DNA of 64,000 nucleotides, from NCBI RefSeq assembly GCF_900104745.1, contig NZ_LT629732.1, forward strand, positions 3,769,981 to 3,833,980, in the 5' to 3' direction. Positions within the stretch are counted from its first letter, which is position 1. Each line of letters starts with the position of its first letter. The position numbers were made by a program, and so were the translations under genes. A model generated the notes under the pieces. The model was not told the origin of the DNA. It saw only the letters and a program-made list of their open reading frames with translations, and did no database searches. Shown one piece after another: positions 45,959 to 54,711 of the stretch. This stretch comes from Actinopolymorpha singaporensis. Lineage in GTDB: Bacteria; Actinomycetota; Actinomycetes; Propionibacteriales; Actinopolymorphaceae.

Positions 45959-46988
45959 CGCGTTCCATTGTGACAACAGGCGGCGGCGAGGCGGCTGCCA
46001 GGTGGCAGGCGACGTGGTGGCGGTCCGGCTCGGCGGCGAGCACCGGCAGGGGAGTACGCAGACACGACGGCGCCACCCCGGCCGCCTCGGACGCACCGGA
46101 GGCGAGAGCGGGACAACGCGGGTGGAACCGGCACCCCGTGGGAATCGACGTGGCGTCCGGTGGCTCGCCGGCCAGCACGATCGGCCCCGGTACCGGCGAG
46201 TCGGGCAGCACCGACACCAGCGCGCGGGTGTAGGGGTGCCGCGGAGCGGACAGGACCTCCTCGGTGGGACCGGACTCCACGATCCGGCCGAGGTACATCA
46301 CCGCCAGCCGGTCGGCGATGCTCCACGCGAGCCCCAGGTCGTGGGTGACCACCAGCGCGGCCAGCCCGAACTCGTCGCGCAGCCGCAGAAGCAGGGCCAG
46401 GATCTCGCCGCGTACCGAGGCGTCCAGGGAGGCCACCGGCTCGTCGGCGATGATCACCTTCGGCTCGAGGACGAGGGCGCCGGCGATCACCACCCGCTGC
46501 CGCTGCCCGCCGGACAGCTCGTGGGGGTAGGCGAGGAAGAAGCGTTCGGCCGGCCGCAGCCCGCACCGGGACAGCGCCCGGGCGACCCGGTCGCGTTCGT
46601 TGTCGGTGATCCCGTGGATGCGCAGGCCCTCCGCGACCGCCTCGTAGACGGTGTGCCGGGGGTTGAGCGCGCCGGTCGGGTCCTGCAGGACGAGCTGGAC
46701 GGCTCGCCGGTACGCCTTGAGATCGGCACCGGAGGTCGCCATCGGCGCACCGGCGTAGGTGACGGTGCCGGCGCTGGGCTTCACCAGGCCGAGCATGGCC
46801 CGGGCCAACGTCGTCTTGCCGCAGCCGGACTCACCGGCCAGGGCGAGGATCTCCCCGGGCGCGAGGTCGAGGTCGACCCCGTCGACGGCCCGGGCCCGGC
46901 GGCCGCCGCGTACGCCGAAGTCGACGCGCAGGCCGCGAGCGGACAGGATCGGCCCGGACAGGATCGGCCCGGACGCCTGGTCGTTCAT
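45951..46988 (-). CDS. peptide/oligosaccharide ABC importer ATPase (DppF/OppF type)
   Basis: Second ATPase of the importer. Walker [12 protein letters not shown]-loop [15 protein letters not shown], signature [16 protein letters not shown], Walker [17 protein letters not shown]-loop [11 protein letters not shown]. It ends with the oligopeptide-type C-terminal module ([14 protein letters not shown]) whose Cys residues can hold an iron-sulfur cluster. 345 residues. The ATG overlaps the stop of the preceding ATPase gene by four bases. The N-terminus has a small duplication ([10 protein letters not shown]). Confidence 0.93.
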   Translation of the reverse strand: MNDQASGPILSGPILSARGLRVDFGVRGGRRARAVDGVDLDLAPGEILALAGESGCGKTTLARAMLGLVKPSAGTVTYAGAPMATSGADLKAYRRAVQLVLQDPTGALNPRHTVYEAVAEGLRIHGITDNERDRVARALSRCGLRPAERFFLAYPHELSGGQRQRVVIAGALVLEPKVIIADEPVASLDASVRGEILALLLRLRDEFGLAALVVTHDLGLAWSIADRLAVMYLGRIVESGPTEEVLSAPRHPYTRALVSVLPDSPVPGPIVLAGEPPDATSIPTGCRFHPRCPALASGASEAAGVAPSCLRTPLPVLAAEPDRHHVACHLAAASPPPVVTMERDE

Positions 46989-48016
46989 CGCGTACTCCTC
47001 GGGCGGTCGGCCGGCTGCTCGGACCGGTCCGCGGCCGAGGCGGCGCCGGACCCCGGATACCCCTCGACGCGCACGCAGGCCGCGGCGCGCTCCGACCCGG
47101 CCGGCCAGAGGTCCACCGGCGTCGACGGGCACTCCGGGAGGACGACCGGGCAGCGCGGATGAAACGGACAGCCGCCCGGGATGTCGGTCGGATCCGGCGG
47201 GTCGCCGCCCAGCCCGCGCGGGCGCCCACGCGAGGCGAGGTCGCCGACGGTGGGGAAGGCCGATGACAAGGCGGCGGCGTACGGGTGCCGCGGGTCGGCG
47301 AAGACGCTGCCGGCCGGGCCGAGCTCGACCACCTTCCCGGCGTACATCACCGCGAGCCGCCGGCAGTGCGCCGACAGCACCGAGAGGTCGTGGCTGATCA
47401 TCAGCAGCGCGATGTCGCGTTCGGCGACCAGCCGGCCGAGCAGCTCCAGCACCTGTGCCTGGATCATCACGTCGAGCGCCGTGGTCGCCTCGTCGGCGAT
47501 GACCAGCCGCGGTGAGCAGGCCAGCGCCATGGCGATCATCACCCGCTGCCGCTGCCCGCCGGAGAGTTCGTGCGGGTAGCTGCGGGCGCGCCACGCCGGC
47601 AGTCCCACCTGGGTGAGCAACTCCTCGGCGCGGCGCAGCGCTACCGCCTCGCCGACGCGTTCGTGCACCAGGATGGGTTCGGCGACCTGCCGGCCGATCC
47701 GGTGGACGGGGTTCAGCGCGTGCATGGCGCCCTGGAAGACGATGGACGCCCCGGCCCAGCGGACGGCCCGCAGCTTGCCCCAGGACATGCCGAGCACGTC
47801 CTCGCCGTCGACCAGAACCTGCCCGTCGACGGTCGTGCCGGCCGGCAGCAGCCGCAGCATGGCCAGGGCGAGGGTGGACTTGCCGCATCCGGACTCACCG
47901 GCGATGCCCAGGGTCTCGCCCGGCGCCAAGGAGAGGTCGACACCGCGGACGGCGGGGATGTCGCCGCGCGAGCCGTGGTAGGTGACCGCCAGGTCGCGGA
48001 TCTCCAGCAGCGACAT
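46985..48016 (-). CDS. peptide/oligosaccharide ABC importer ATPase (DppD/OppD type)
   Basis: First ATPase of the importer. Walker [18 protein letters not shown]-loop FQGAMHALNPVHRI, signature [16 protein letters not shown], Walker B LVIADEATTALDVMI, H-loop MISHDLSVLSAH. The C-terminal CPFHPRCPVVLPECP is the Cys-rich module of this group. 343 residues. Its start follows the permease stop directly, and its end overlaps the next gene by four bases. Confidence 0.93.
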   Translation of the reverse strand: MSLLEIRDLAVTYHGSRGDIPAVRGVDLSLAPGETLGIAGESGCGKSTLALAMLRLLPAGTTVDGQVLVDGEDVLGMSWGKLRAVRWAGASIVFQGAMHALNPVHRIGRQVAEPILVHERVGEAVALRRAEELLTQVGLPAWRARSYPHELSGGQRQRVMIAMALACSPRLVIADEATTALDVMIQAQVLELLGRLVAERDIALLMISHDLSVLSAHCRRLAVMYAGKVVELGPAGSVFADPRHPYAAALSSAFPTVGDLASRGRPRGLGGDPPDPTDIPGGCPFHPRCPVVLPECPSTPVDLWPAGSERAAACVRVEGYPGSGAASAADRSEQPADRPRSTR

Positions 48017-48985
48017 CTACCGCCCCCGCAGTCTCGGGTTGAACACCGCTTCCAGCGCGCGTCCGCACAACGTGAAGCAGAGGACGACGACCAGGATGGC
48101 CAGGCCCGGGGTGAGGAGGTACCACCAGGCGCCGAACGTCACCGCGCCGGAGGAGTTCGCCCGGCTGAGCATGCTGCCCCACGACACCCGGGCCGGGTCG
48201 CCGAGCCCGAGGAAGGACAGCGTGGCCTCGGCCAGCACGGCGCTGGCGACCTCCAGTGTGGTGCTGGCCAGCACCAGAGGCATGACGTTCGGGAGCACGT
48301 GCCGGGTCATCTGGTGCCAGTGGCCGGCGCCGAGCGCGCGGGCGCGTTCGAGGTACGGCCGGGCCTCCACCGCGAGCGTCTGCGCCCGGATCAGCCGCGC
48401 GGTGCCCGCCCAGGAGGTCACCCCGATCGCGATCACGATGGTGGTCAGGCTCGGGCCGAGCACAGCGGCCAGGGCGATCGCCAGCACCAGGCGGGGCAGC
48501 ACGATGAACCAGTCGGTCACCCGCATCAGCAGGCCGGTGAACCAGCCGCCGAAGTGCCCGGCGGCGATGCCGACCAGGGTGCCGATCCCCATCGCCAGCA
48601 GAGTGGCCGTCACCCCGACCAGCAACGAGATCCGCGCACCCCACAAGGTGAGCAGCAGCACCGAACGGCCGGTCTCGTCGGTGCCCAGCGGGAACGCCGC
48701 ACTCGGCGGCTGCAGCCGGTCGCCGGTGGCCTGGGTGACGTCCAGCCCGGCGCTGTCGGTGATCAGGGGAGCGGCCAGGGCGAGTACGACGATGACCGCC
48801 ATCCCGGCCAGGCCGGCCAGCCCGGCGGGCTGGCGGCAGTAGCCGGCCCAGAACCGGAGCAGGGCGGCCTTGCGGCGTTCGCGGACCACCGAGCGCACCG
48901 AACGCAGTTCCTTCGCGACCGGCGCTCCAGCGTCGGCAGGTGTCCCGGAGCCGGCCGGTGTCCCGGTGTCGGGAGGTGTGGTCAT
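48017..48985 (-). CDS. ABC importer permease (DppC type)
   Basis: 322 residues, six helices. The N-terminal cytoplasmic region has TPADAGAPVAKELRSVR before helix 1 (PAGLAGLAGMAVIVVLALAA). The coupling-helix EAA loop is AYLERARALGAG-like: RPYLERARALGAGHWHQMTR. The C-terminal SFLGLGDPARVSWGSMLSRA and LRGR ending are typical. It overlaps the preceding permease by four bases. Confidence 0.92.
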   Translation of the reverse strand: MTTPPDTGTPAGSGTPADAGAPVAKELRSVRSVVRERRKAALLRFWAGYCRQPAGLAGLAGMAVIVVLALAAPLITDSAGLDVTQATGDRLQPPSAAFPLGTDETGRSVLLLTLWGARISLLVGVTATLLAMGIGTLVGIAAGHFGGWFTGLLMRVTDWFIVLPRLVLAIALAAVLGPSLTTIVIAIGVTSWAGTARLIRAQTLAVEARPYLERARALGAGHWHQMTRHVLPNVMPLVLASTTLEVASAVLAEATLSFLGLGDPARVSWGSMLSRANSSGAVTFGAWWYLLTPGLAILVVVLCFTLCGRALEAVFNPRLRGR

Positions 48986-50043
48986 GAGTGGCGCACCCTC
49001 GGGTCGAGGAACCGGTACACCACGTCGGCCGCGGTGTTGGCCAGGATCACCGCCGTGGAGAAGAACAGGAACGTCCCCTGCAGCAGTGGCAGGTCGGGGA
49101 TGCGCAGCGCCTGGTAGGCGAGCAGTCCCAGGCCGGGCCAGCTGAACACCGTCTCGGTGAGGATCGCGCCGCCCACCACGCCGCCCAGCTGGAGGAAGAC
49201 GAGGGTGACCGTGGGCAGCAGTGCGTTGGGTACGGCATGCCGGCGGCGTACGTCGTCGTCACGCAGGCCCTTGGCGCGGGCGGTGACGAGATAGTCGGCG
49301 TCCTTCTCGTCCAGGATCGACGAGCGCATCACCAGGACGTACTGCGCGTAGATCACCGCGGTCATGGTGAGCACCGGCAGCACCAGGTGGTGCAGCGTGT
49401 CGAGCGCCTGCGGCCAGAAGCCGTCCGGGGTGTAGGGGGAGACCATGCCGTTGATGGGGAACAGCCCGAGATACCGGGCGAACACCATGATGACGATCAT
49501 CCCGAACCAGAACGTCGGTGCCGACCACAGCGTGAGCGACACGCCCACCTGCACCTTGTCGAACGTGCTGCCCTGGCGCCAGCCGGCGCGGGTGCCGATC
49601 CACAGCCCGAGCGACACGGCCAGCACGAGCGCGGTGCCGGTGAGCAGCACCGTCGCGCCGAGCCGGGCACCGATCAGCGACGTGACGGGCTGTTGGTACT
49701 GGTACGACTGGCCGAGGTCTCCGGTGAGCACGCCCTGCAGGTAGTGCAGGAACTGCAGCGAGAGCGGCTGGTCCAGACCGAGCCGGTGCCGCAGCGCGGC
49801 GCGTTCGGCGGGTGTGGTCGGCACGTCCCTGGTCAGCGCGTCGACGGGATCGCCGCCCAGGACGCGGAACAGGAAGAACGCCGAGAACACCACCATCAGC
49901 AGTGACACGGCGGCACCGCCCAGCTTGGCCAGCGCGTACTTCGCGAAGCCGCGGCCGGCAGCAGCCGAGCCGCCACCGGCTGAGCCGCCGCCTGCCGCAG
50001 CGGCGCCCGGCGACTCCGCGACCAGCGAGGGATCCATGCTCAT
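48982..50043 (-). CDS. ABC importer permease (DppB type)
   Basis: 353 residues. A Gly/Ala/Ser-rich N-terminal extension (AAAGGGSAGGGSAAAGRGF) of about 35 residues precedes the first helix (VSLLMVVFSAFFLFRVLGGD). RHRLGLDQPLSLQFLHYLQG, GDLGQSYQYQQPV and the EAA loop DYLVTARAKGLRDDDVRRRH are typical of DppB. The extension is longer than usual and disordered. Confidence 0.92.
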   Translation of the reverse strand: MSMDPSLVAESPGAAAAGGGSAGGGSAAAGRGFAKYALAKLGGAAVSLLMVVFSAFFLFRVLGGDPVDALTRDVPTTPAERAALRHRLGLDQPLSLQFLHYLQGVLTGDLGQSYQYQQPVTSLIGARLGATVLLTGTALVLAVSLGLWIGTRAGWRQGSTFDKVQVGVSLTLWSAPTFWFGMIVIMVFARYLGLFPINGMVSPYTPDGFWPQALDTLHHLVLPVLTMTAVIYAQYVLVMRSSILDEKDADYLVTARAKGLRDDDVRRRHAVPNALLPTVTLVFLQLGGVVGGAILTETVFSWPGLGLLAYQALRIPDLPLLQGTFLFFSTAVILANTAADVVYRFLDPRVRHS

Positions 50044-50052
50044 CCGCGACGG

Positions 50053-51879
50053 CTACTCTCGCTCGTCGGCGGTCCGGCGGCGCCGCACCACGACCAGGGC
50101 GGCGGCCGCGGCGACCACCACGACGACGGCTCCGCCACCGAGATAGAGCCCGGTGCGCGACTCCTTCTGCTCCTCCTTCACCACCGGCTTGGCCGAGGCG
50201 TAGGCCCAGTTGCCCTGCTGGCCGGAGATCATGCCCCGCTTGGCGGGCTGCTTGACGAAGCCGGTCCAGCGGTCGCTGCGGTAGGCCTCCAGCGTGTCGG
50301 CGTACCGCAGGGTGATGACCGGGGCCTGGGTGTAGAGGATCTGCTGCATCTGCTTGACGAGCCGCGCCCGGCTGGCGAGGTCGGTCTCCCGCTTCTGCTG
50401 CTCGTGCAACTTGTCGTAGGCGGGGTTGCAGTAGAAGGTGTCGGTGTCGCGCTGGGTGCCGGAGGCGTCGTCGGGGAGCACGCCGCACGTGTGCAGGCTG
50501 AGGATCGACGTCGGGTCGGGCCCCACGCCCCAACCGGAGAAGATGATGTCGTACTTCCCGAGGTAGAGCAGGTCGTTGAGCTTGGTGAAGTCGGCGCTCT
50601 CGATCTTGGTGTCGATGCCGATCTCCTTCCACCAGCCCTTGAGGTACTCGGAGTCGGTGGCCTCCGACGGGGTGTCGGCGTGGTTGAGCAGCCGGAACTT
50701 CAGCGGCCGGCCGTTGCCGGGCATCCGCCGGATGCCGTCGGGGCCGCGCTTGTAGCCCGCCTGGTCGAGGATGCGGTTGGCCTCGGCGAGGTCGAACTTC
50801 ACCTTCTCCGACGCGCTGGGCTGCCAGAAGTACGTACTGAAGATCGGCGGGATGTAGCTCACGCCGGGCTGGGCGAGGCCGTCGTTGACCTTCCTGATCA
50901 GCTCGTCCTTGTCGACGGCGTGGTGGATCGCCTGCCGGACCCGGACGTCCTTCAGCGCCGGATGCCCGTCGCCGAACGCCCTGCCGGCCTTGGTACGCGC
51001 GCCGACGTTGAACGTGATGGAGCCGAACCGGCGGTTCTGGGCCTGGTTGAGCGTGATCCCGGGCTTGTTCCTCAGCGCCTTGTACTGCGCGGGAGTGAGG
51101 CCGCTCACCAGGTCGACCTCGCCGGCGAGCAGTGCCTGCACGCCCGCGTCGGGAGTCTTGTAGTAGCGGAAGACGAGTTCGTCGTAGGCGGGCGCACCGT
51201 CCCAGTAGCTCCTGTTCGCCTTCAGCCGGATGTACTGGTCGGTCTTGAACTCCACCACCTGGAACGGTCCGGAGCCGACCAGCGGGAAGTCGAAGTTCTT
51301 GAAGTCGCCGATGTTCTCGACCTTCGACCAGATGTGCTCGGGCACGATCGCGTTGTCGAGCGCGAGCATCTGGTTGGTCGGCCGCTTGAGCTTGATGACG
51401 AGGGTGGTGTCGTCGGGCGCGTCGACGCCGGCGAAGTTCTCCACCAGGTCCGAGGAGGACGCCCGGGCCGCCTTGTCGGTCATCATCAGGCGGTAGGTGA
51501 ACTCGGCGTCGTGCGCGGTCAGCGGCTTGCCGTCGGAGAACTTCACACCCTTGCGGATCGTGTAGGTCCAGGTCAGGTGGTCCGGCGACTCCTCCCACTT
51601 CGTGGCCAGGCCCGGGATCGGCTTGAAGTCCTTCGCACTCCAGTCGATGAGGGAGTCGTAGGTCAGCCCGGCGACGGTGTAGCCGATCGCGAAGAACGAC
51701 ATGAACGGGTTGAACGTGTCCACCGACTGCGACGCGGCCACGACGAGTTGCTTCGGCTGCTTCTGCGCCGGCGCCTCCTCGGCGTGCCCGACGCCGCCGG
51801 GGAGTACGAGCGCGACCACGGCGAACAGCGCCGCAAGGACGGCGAGAGCTCTCGTCCGTGATCGGGTGACTGTCCGCAT
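50053..51879 (-). CDS. solute-binding protein family 5 with signal peptide and C-terminal membrane anchor
   Basis: Captures the substrate (peptide or oligosaccharide) for the importer that follows 9 bp downstream. Signal peptide: RTRALAVLAALFAVVALVLP with a cleavage region near GHAEE, and no lipobox Cys. Family motifs: WTYTIRKGVKFSDGKPLTAH and VRVRQAIHHAVDKDELI. The C-terminus is a hydrophobic helix (GLYLGGGAVVVVVAAAAALV) followed by RRRRTADERE, so the protein is held by a membrane helix instead of a lipid, which is unusual for bacteria. 608 residues. AGGAGGAGCCC precedes the ATG; an in-frame start 64 codons upstream is rejected. Confidence 0.92.
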   Translation of the reverse strand: MRTVTRSRTRALAVLAALFAVVALVLPGGVGHAEEAPAQKQPKQLVVAASQSVDTFNPFMSFFAIGYTVAGLTYDSLIDWSAKDFKPIPGLATKWEESPDHLTWTYTIRKGVKFSDGKPLTAHDAEFTYRLMMTDKAARASSSDLVENFAGVDAPDDTTLVIKLKRPTNQMLALDNAIVPEHIWSKVENIGDFKNFDFPLVGSGPFQVVEFKTDQYIRLKANRSYWDGAPAYDELVFRYYKTPDAGVQALLAGEVDLVSGLTPAQYKALRNKPGITLNQAQNRRFGSITFNVGARTKAGRAFGDGHPALKDVRVRQAIHHAVDKDELIRKVNDGLAQPGVSYIPPIFSTYFWQPSASEKVKFDLAEANRILDQAGYKRGPDGIRRMPGNGRPLKFRLLNHADTPSEATDSEYLKGWWKEIGIDTKIESADFTKLNDLLYLGKYDIIFSGWGVGPDPTSILSLHTCGVLPDDASGTQRDTDTFYCNPAYDKLHEQQKRETDLASRARLVKQMQQILYTQAPVITLRYADTLEAYRSDRWTGFVKQPAKRGMISGQQGNWAYASAKPVVKEEQKESRTGLYLGGGAVVVVVAAAAALVVVRRRRTADERE

Positions 51880-52193
51880 GGGCTCCTCCTGAGGCGACCA
51901 CGAGGATCCCCGCGCACGGCCGGTGCACAGGGTCCCCGAGGTGGATGTCACGAATGTGATCCCACAAGAAAGTTGCTGCCGAGCGTTGTACCAGGCAAGT
52001 AACTGACCAAGATCGCGACGATGTTGACCTCCGGTGGTACGCCGGGTCAAGGGGCTGGGCGGTTCGGACACCGAGCCGTAACGTGAGCGACGTCGTGACG
52101 CGGCGGGGCCGCGGGTGGGACGGCCCGATCGCAGGGCAGGATGGCGTGGTAGGACGAAACCACCCCAACGACCACCGAACGACCGGAGGATCC
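51880..52193. other. divergent promoter region between the importer operon and osmC
   Basis: Somewhat AT-richer around 51950-52020. Must drive both the five-gene importer/globin operon (left) and osmC (right). I see no clear operator. Confidence 0.45.
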
Positions 52194-52622
52194 ATGGCCA
52201 CCACGCGTACGGCGAACGCCCACTGGGAGGGCTCCCTGATGGAGGGGGCCGGCCGAGTCTCGCTGGACTCGTCGGGCATCGGCACCTACGACGTCACCTG
52301 GGCGTCGCGGGCCGAGAACGCCGCCAGCGGGCGGACCAGCCCGGAGGAGCTCATCGCCGCAGCCCACTCGACCTGCTACTCGATGGCGCTCTCGCACGGG
52401 CTCGCCCAGGCGGGCACGCCGCCGGAGAAGGTCGACACCAAGGCGGACGTGACGTTCCAGCCCGGCGAGGGCATCACCGGTATCCACCTGACCGTGCGCG
52501 CGAGCGTGCCCGGTCTGGACGCCGACGGGTTCGCCACCGCGGCCGAGACCGCCAAGGAGAACTGCCCGGTGTCGAAGGCGCTCGCCGGCACCAAGATCAC
52601 CCTCGACGCCGCGCTGGTCTGA
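52194..52622 (+). CDS. OsmC-family peroxiredoxin-like protein
   Basis: Reduces organic hydroperoxides with two cysteines: Cys61 in AAHSTCYSMALS and Cys124 in AKENCPVSKAL, in the expected contexts. RTANAHWEGSLMEGAGRVSL at the start is the conserved N-terminal strand set. 142 residues. GGAGGA lies before the ATG; a start 37 codons upstream lacks a ribosome site. It is divergent from the importer operon. Confidence 0.93.
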   Translation: MATTRTANAHWEGSLMEGAGRVSLDSSGIGTYDVTWASRAENAASGRTSPEELIAAAHSTCYSMALSHGLAQAGTPPEKVDTKADVTFQPGEGITGIHLTVRASVPGLDADGFATAAETAKENCPVSKALAGTKITLDAALV

Positions 52623-52685
52623 TCGTCGTACCAGCCCGAACGTCACACCGGAACGTACGTCACACCGGATCGGGCCGGCCGGGGG

Positions 52686-53597
52686 TCACACCCCGGCGGC
52701 CTGGCCCGGCTGCCCGGGCCAGATCGGCGCGGGCACCCGGATGCCCTTGGCGTCGAACAGCGCCTTCAGTCGCAGTCGCAGCTCCCGCTGTACGCCGAAG
52801 TGCTCGTTGGGCCGGGTCTTGCCGATCATCCGCAGGGTCAGCGCGGCGCCGTTGACCTCCTCGATCCCGACGACGTGCGGCGCCTCCAGGATCCGGTCGC
52901 GCCATTCGTCCTCGTCGCTGAGCGCGCGAGCGGTGTCGTTGATGAGTTCCTCGACCTGGGCGACGTCCTCGTCGTAGGCGACCGAGACGTCGAGGACCAG
53001 GCTCGACCAGCCCTGGCTCTTGTTGCCCACGCGTACGATCTCGCCGTTGCGGACGTGCCACAGCACGCCGTCGCCGTCCCGCAGCCGCGTCACCCGCAGG
53101 CCGATACCCTCCACGGTGCCGGTGGCCTGGCCCATGTCGATGACGTCGCCGACGCCGTACTGGTCCTCCAGCAGCATGAACACGCCGGAGATGAAGTCCT
53201 TGACGAGGTTCTGCGCGCCGAAGCCGATCGCGACGCCCACCACGCCGGCGCTGGCGATGATCGGCGCGAGGTTGTAGCCGAGTTGCTCGAGCACCATGAG
53301 GAAGGTGACGCCGAAGATCACGGCGGTGCTGATGCTCTTGAACAGCGAGCCCAGTGCGTGCGCGCGCTGGACCCGGCGCTCGTGGTAGAGCCCACCGGGA
53401 CTGGACAGCAGCGCGGCCGCCTTCTGGCTGCCGAGGAAGTTCTTCGGCTTCGGCAGCCCGGCTGTCGTGCCGACCACCCGGTCGATCAGCCGGCTGAGGG
53501 CGAACCTGACGGCGACTCCCAGCACGATCAGGAACGCGATGTGCGCGGGCACGTCGGCAAGCTCGGTGAATCGTTGCCAGGTGAGCGCTAGATCCAT
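52686..53597 (-). CDS. mechanosensitive ion channel, MscS family
   Basis: Pressure-relief channel. Three helices: IAFLIVLGVAVRFALSRLID, a second around ISTAVIFGVTFLMVLEQLG, and the pore helix APIIASAGVVGVAIGFGAQN. The latter continues LVKDFISGVFMLLEDQYGVG, the MscS signature, and the beta domain VIDMGQATGTVEGIGLRVT. 303 residues, short type. It converges with osmC. Confidence 0.92.
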   Translation of the reverse strand: MDLALTWQRFTELADVPAHIAFLIVLGVAVRFALSRLIDRVVGTTAGLPKPKNFLGSQKAAALLSSPGGLYHERRVQRAHALGSLFKSISTAVIFGVTFLMVLEQLGYNLAPIIASAGVVGVAIGFGAQNLVKDFISGVFMLLEDQYGVGDVIDMGQATGTVEGIGLRVTRLRDGDGVLWHVRNGEIVRVGNKSQGWSSLVLDVSVAYDEDVAQVEELINDTARALSDEDEWRDRILEAPHVVGIEEVNGAALTLRMIGKTRPNEHFGVQRELRLRLKALFDAKGIRVPAPIWPGQPGQAAGV

Positions 53598-53872
53598 CTG
53601 TCGGATTCCAAGGTGGCGCGGGGGCGTCGGACCTCCCCGAGCCTAGGTGGATGCCCTGGACGCGTGGCCACCAGCCCGTGTGATCGCCGTTCGTTCGGCC
53701 GTACGAGACGGATGGTTCGCACCGGATGGTCGGTCCGCCCGGTTCGGTTGTGTGCCCGGTGGTGTGCCCGGTGGTGTGCCCCTCGGCGAGCCCGGATGGT
53801 TGGGCGGCGGGGCACTCGCGCGAGCGCGGGCCGGGGTGAGTACGGTTGGGGTCCGTGACGAAGGGTAGGGCG
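53598..53872. other. divergent intergenic with a 12-bp tandem repeat
   Basis: TGTGCCCGGTGG is repeated about 2.6 times at 53751-53781. Otherwise it would hold the promoters of mscS and of the next gene. Confidence 0.5.
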
Positions 53873-54253
53873 ATGATCGGTCGGGCTTTGCCGCGTGTTC
53901 TCGTCGTGGGTTCCCTGGCGACCGTCGGTGCCGTCGGCTCGGCGAGCGTCGCGCTGGCGGGGACCCCCGACACCTGGACCAAGGAAGCGCCGATGCCGAT
54001 GCTGGAGGTGCTCGGTATCTACGCCGGCATCCCGCTCGGGTTGTTCGCGCTGATCAGCTTGCTGGTGGTGACGCCGTCGCTGATCCGCAGTTCACGCGTG
54101 CAGCCCGGTGCCTCCTGGAGCGGCCAGCCGGAGTGGTTCGGTGACCGGCCGGGCGCGGTGGAGAGCGCGGAGGCCGAGCGCACCGAGCGGTCCACGGGCG
54201 GTCCCGAGGGTTCCACCGGCGCCGGACGAGGGGGCGCGGGTGGCCAGTGGTGA
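53873..54253 (+). CDS. small exported or membrane protein, unknown function
   Basis: 126 residues: a signal-like helix (RVLVVGSLATVGAVGSASVA, cleavage region ALAGTP), a second helix (GIYAGIPLGLFALISLLVV), then a disordered Gly/Glu/Ser-rich tail. It is followed by and overlaps the DUF5130 gene, a combination I recognise from actinobacteria. ATG with AAGGGTAGGG upstream; an in-frame GTG nine codons earlier is less likely. Confidence 0.65.
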   Translation: MIGRALPRVLVVGSLATVGAVGSASVALAGTPDTWTKEAPMPMLEVLGIYAGIPLGLFALISLLVVTPSLIRSSRVQPGASWSGQPEWFGDRPGAVESAEAERTERSTGGPEGSTGAGRGGAGGQW

Positions 54254-54629
54254 CACGCTCAGCCCACGCGAGCGCGCCGACATCGAACGCGCGGTACGCG
54301 TCGCCGAGCAACTCTCCGGCCTGAGCTTCTCCGTCTACGTCGGCCCGGCCGAGGTTCCCGTGCGGGAGTACGCCGAAAACCTCCACGCCGAGCTGGCCGC
54401 CCCCGAACACAGCGTTCTGGTGATGGTCGACCCCGGCCAGCGTCAGCTGGAGATCGTGACCGGGACGGAGGCCCGCCGCTTCCTCCGCGACACCGACTGC
54501 CAGCTGGTGGTTCTGGGCATGCGGTCGGCGTTCGCCGACGGTGACCTGGTGGGTGGGCTGGTGTCCGGCGTACAGCAGCTCGGCGACCATGCTCGCCACC
54601 CCCGCACGGTGCACACCGACGAGCCGTAG
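54240..54629 (+). CDS. DUF5130 (TPM-like) family protein
   Basis: 129 residues: LSPRERADIERAVRVAEQLS, GLSFSVYVGPAEVPVREYAE and VLVMVDPGQRQLEIVTGTEA match DUF5130, an actinobacterial relative of TPM-domain proteins with no known function. The GTG start overlaps the preceding stop by 14 bases, indicating coupling. Confidence 0.8.
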   Translation: MASGDTLSPRERADIERAVRVAEQLSGLSFSVYVGPAEVPVREYAENLHAELAAPEHSVLVMVDPGQRQLEIVTGTEARRFLRDTDCQLVVLGMRSAFADGDLVGGLVSGVQQLGDHARHPRTVHTDEP

Positions 54630-54711
54630 GATCGCCGGCCCCTCACGCGTGTTCGACCCGGCATCACCCCAGCGTTCGGCCCCACCGTCTCCACAGCGAG
54701 GAGCCGTCCCC

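Noticed and set aside
49259-52285. A 1008-codon minus-strand frame across the binding protein and permease
   Set aside because: It is out of frame with the obvious family motifs of both genes and is Arg/Pro-rich, as expected for a shadow in high-GC DNA.
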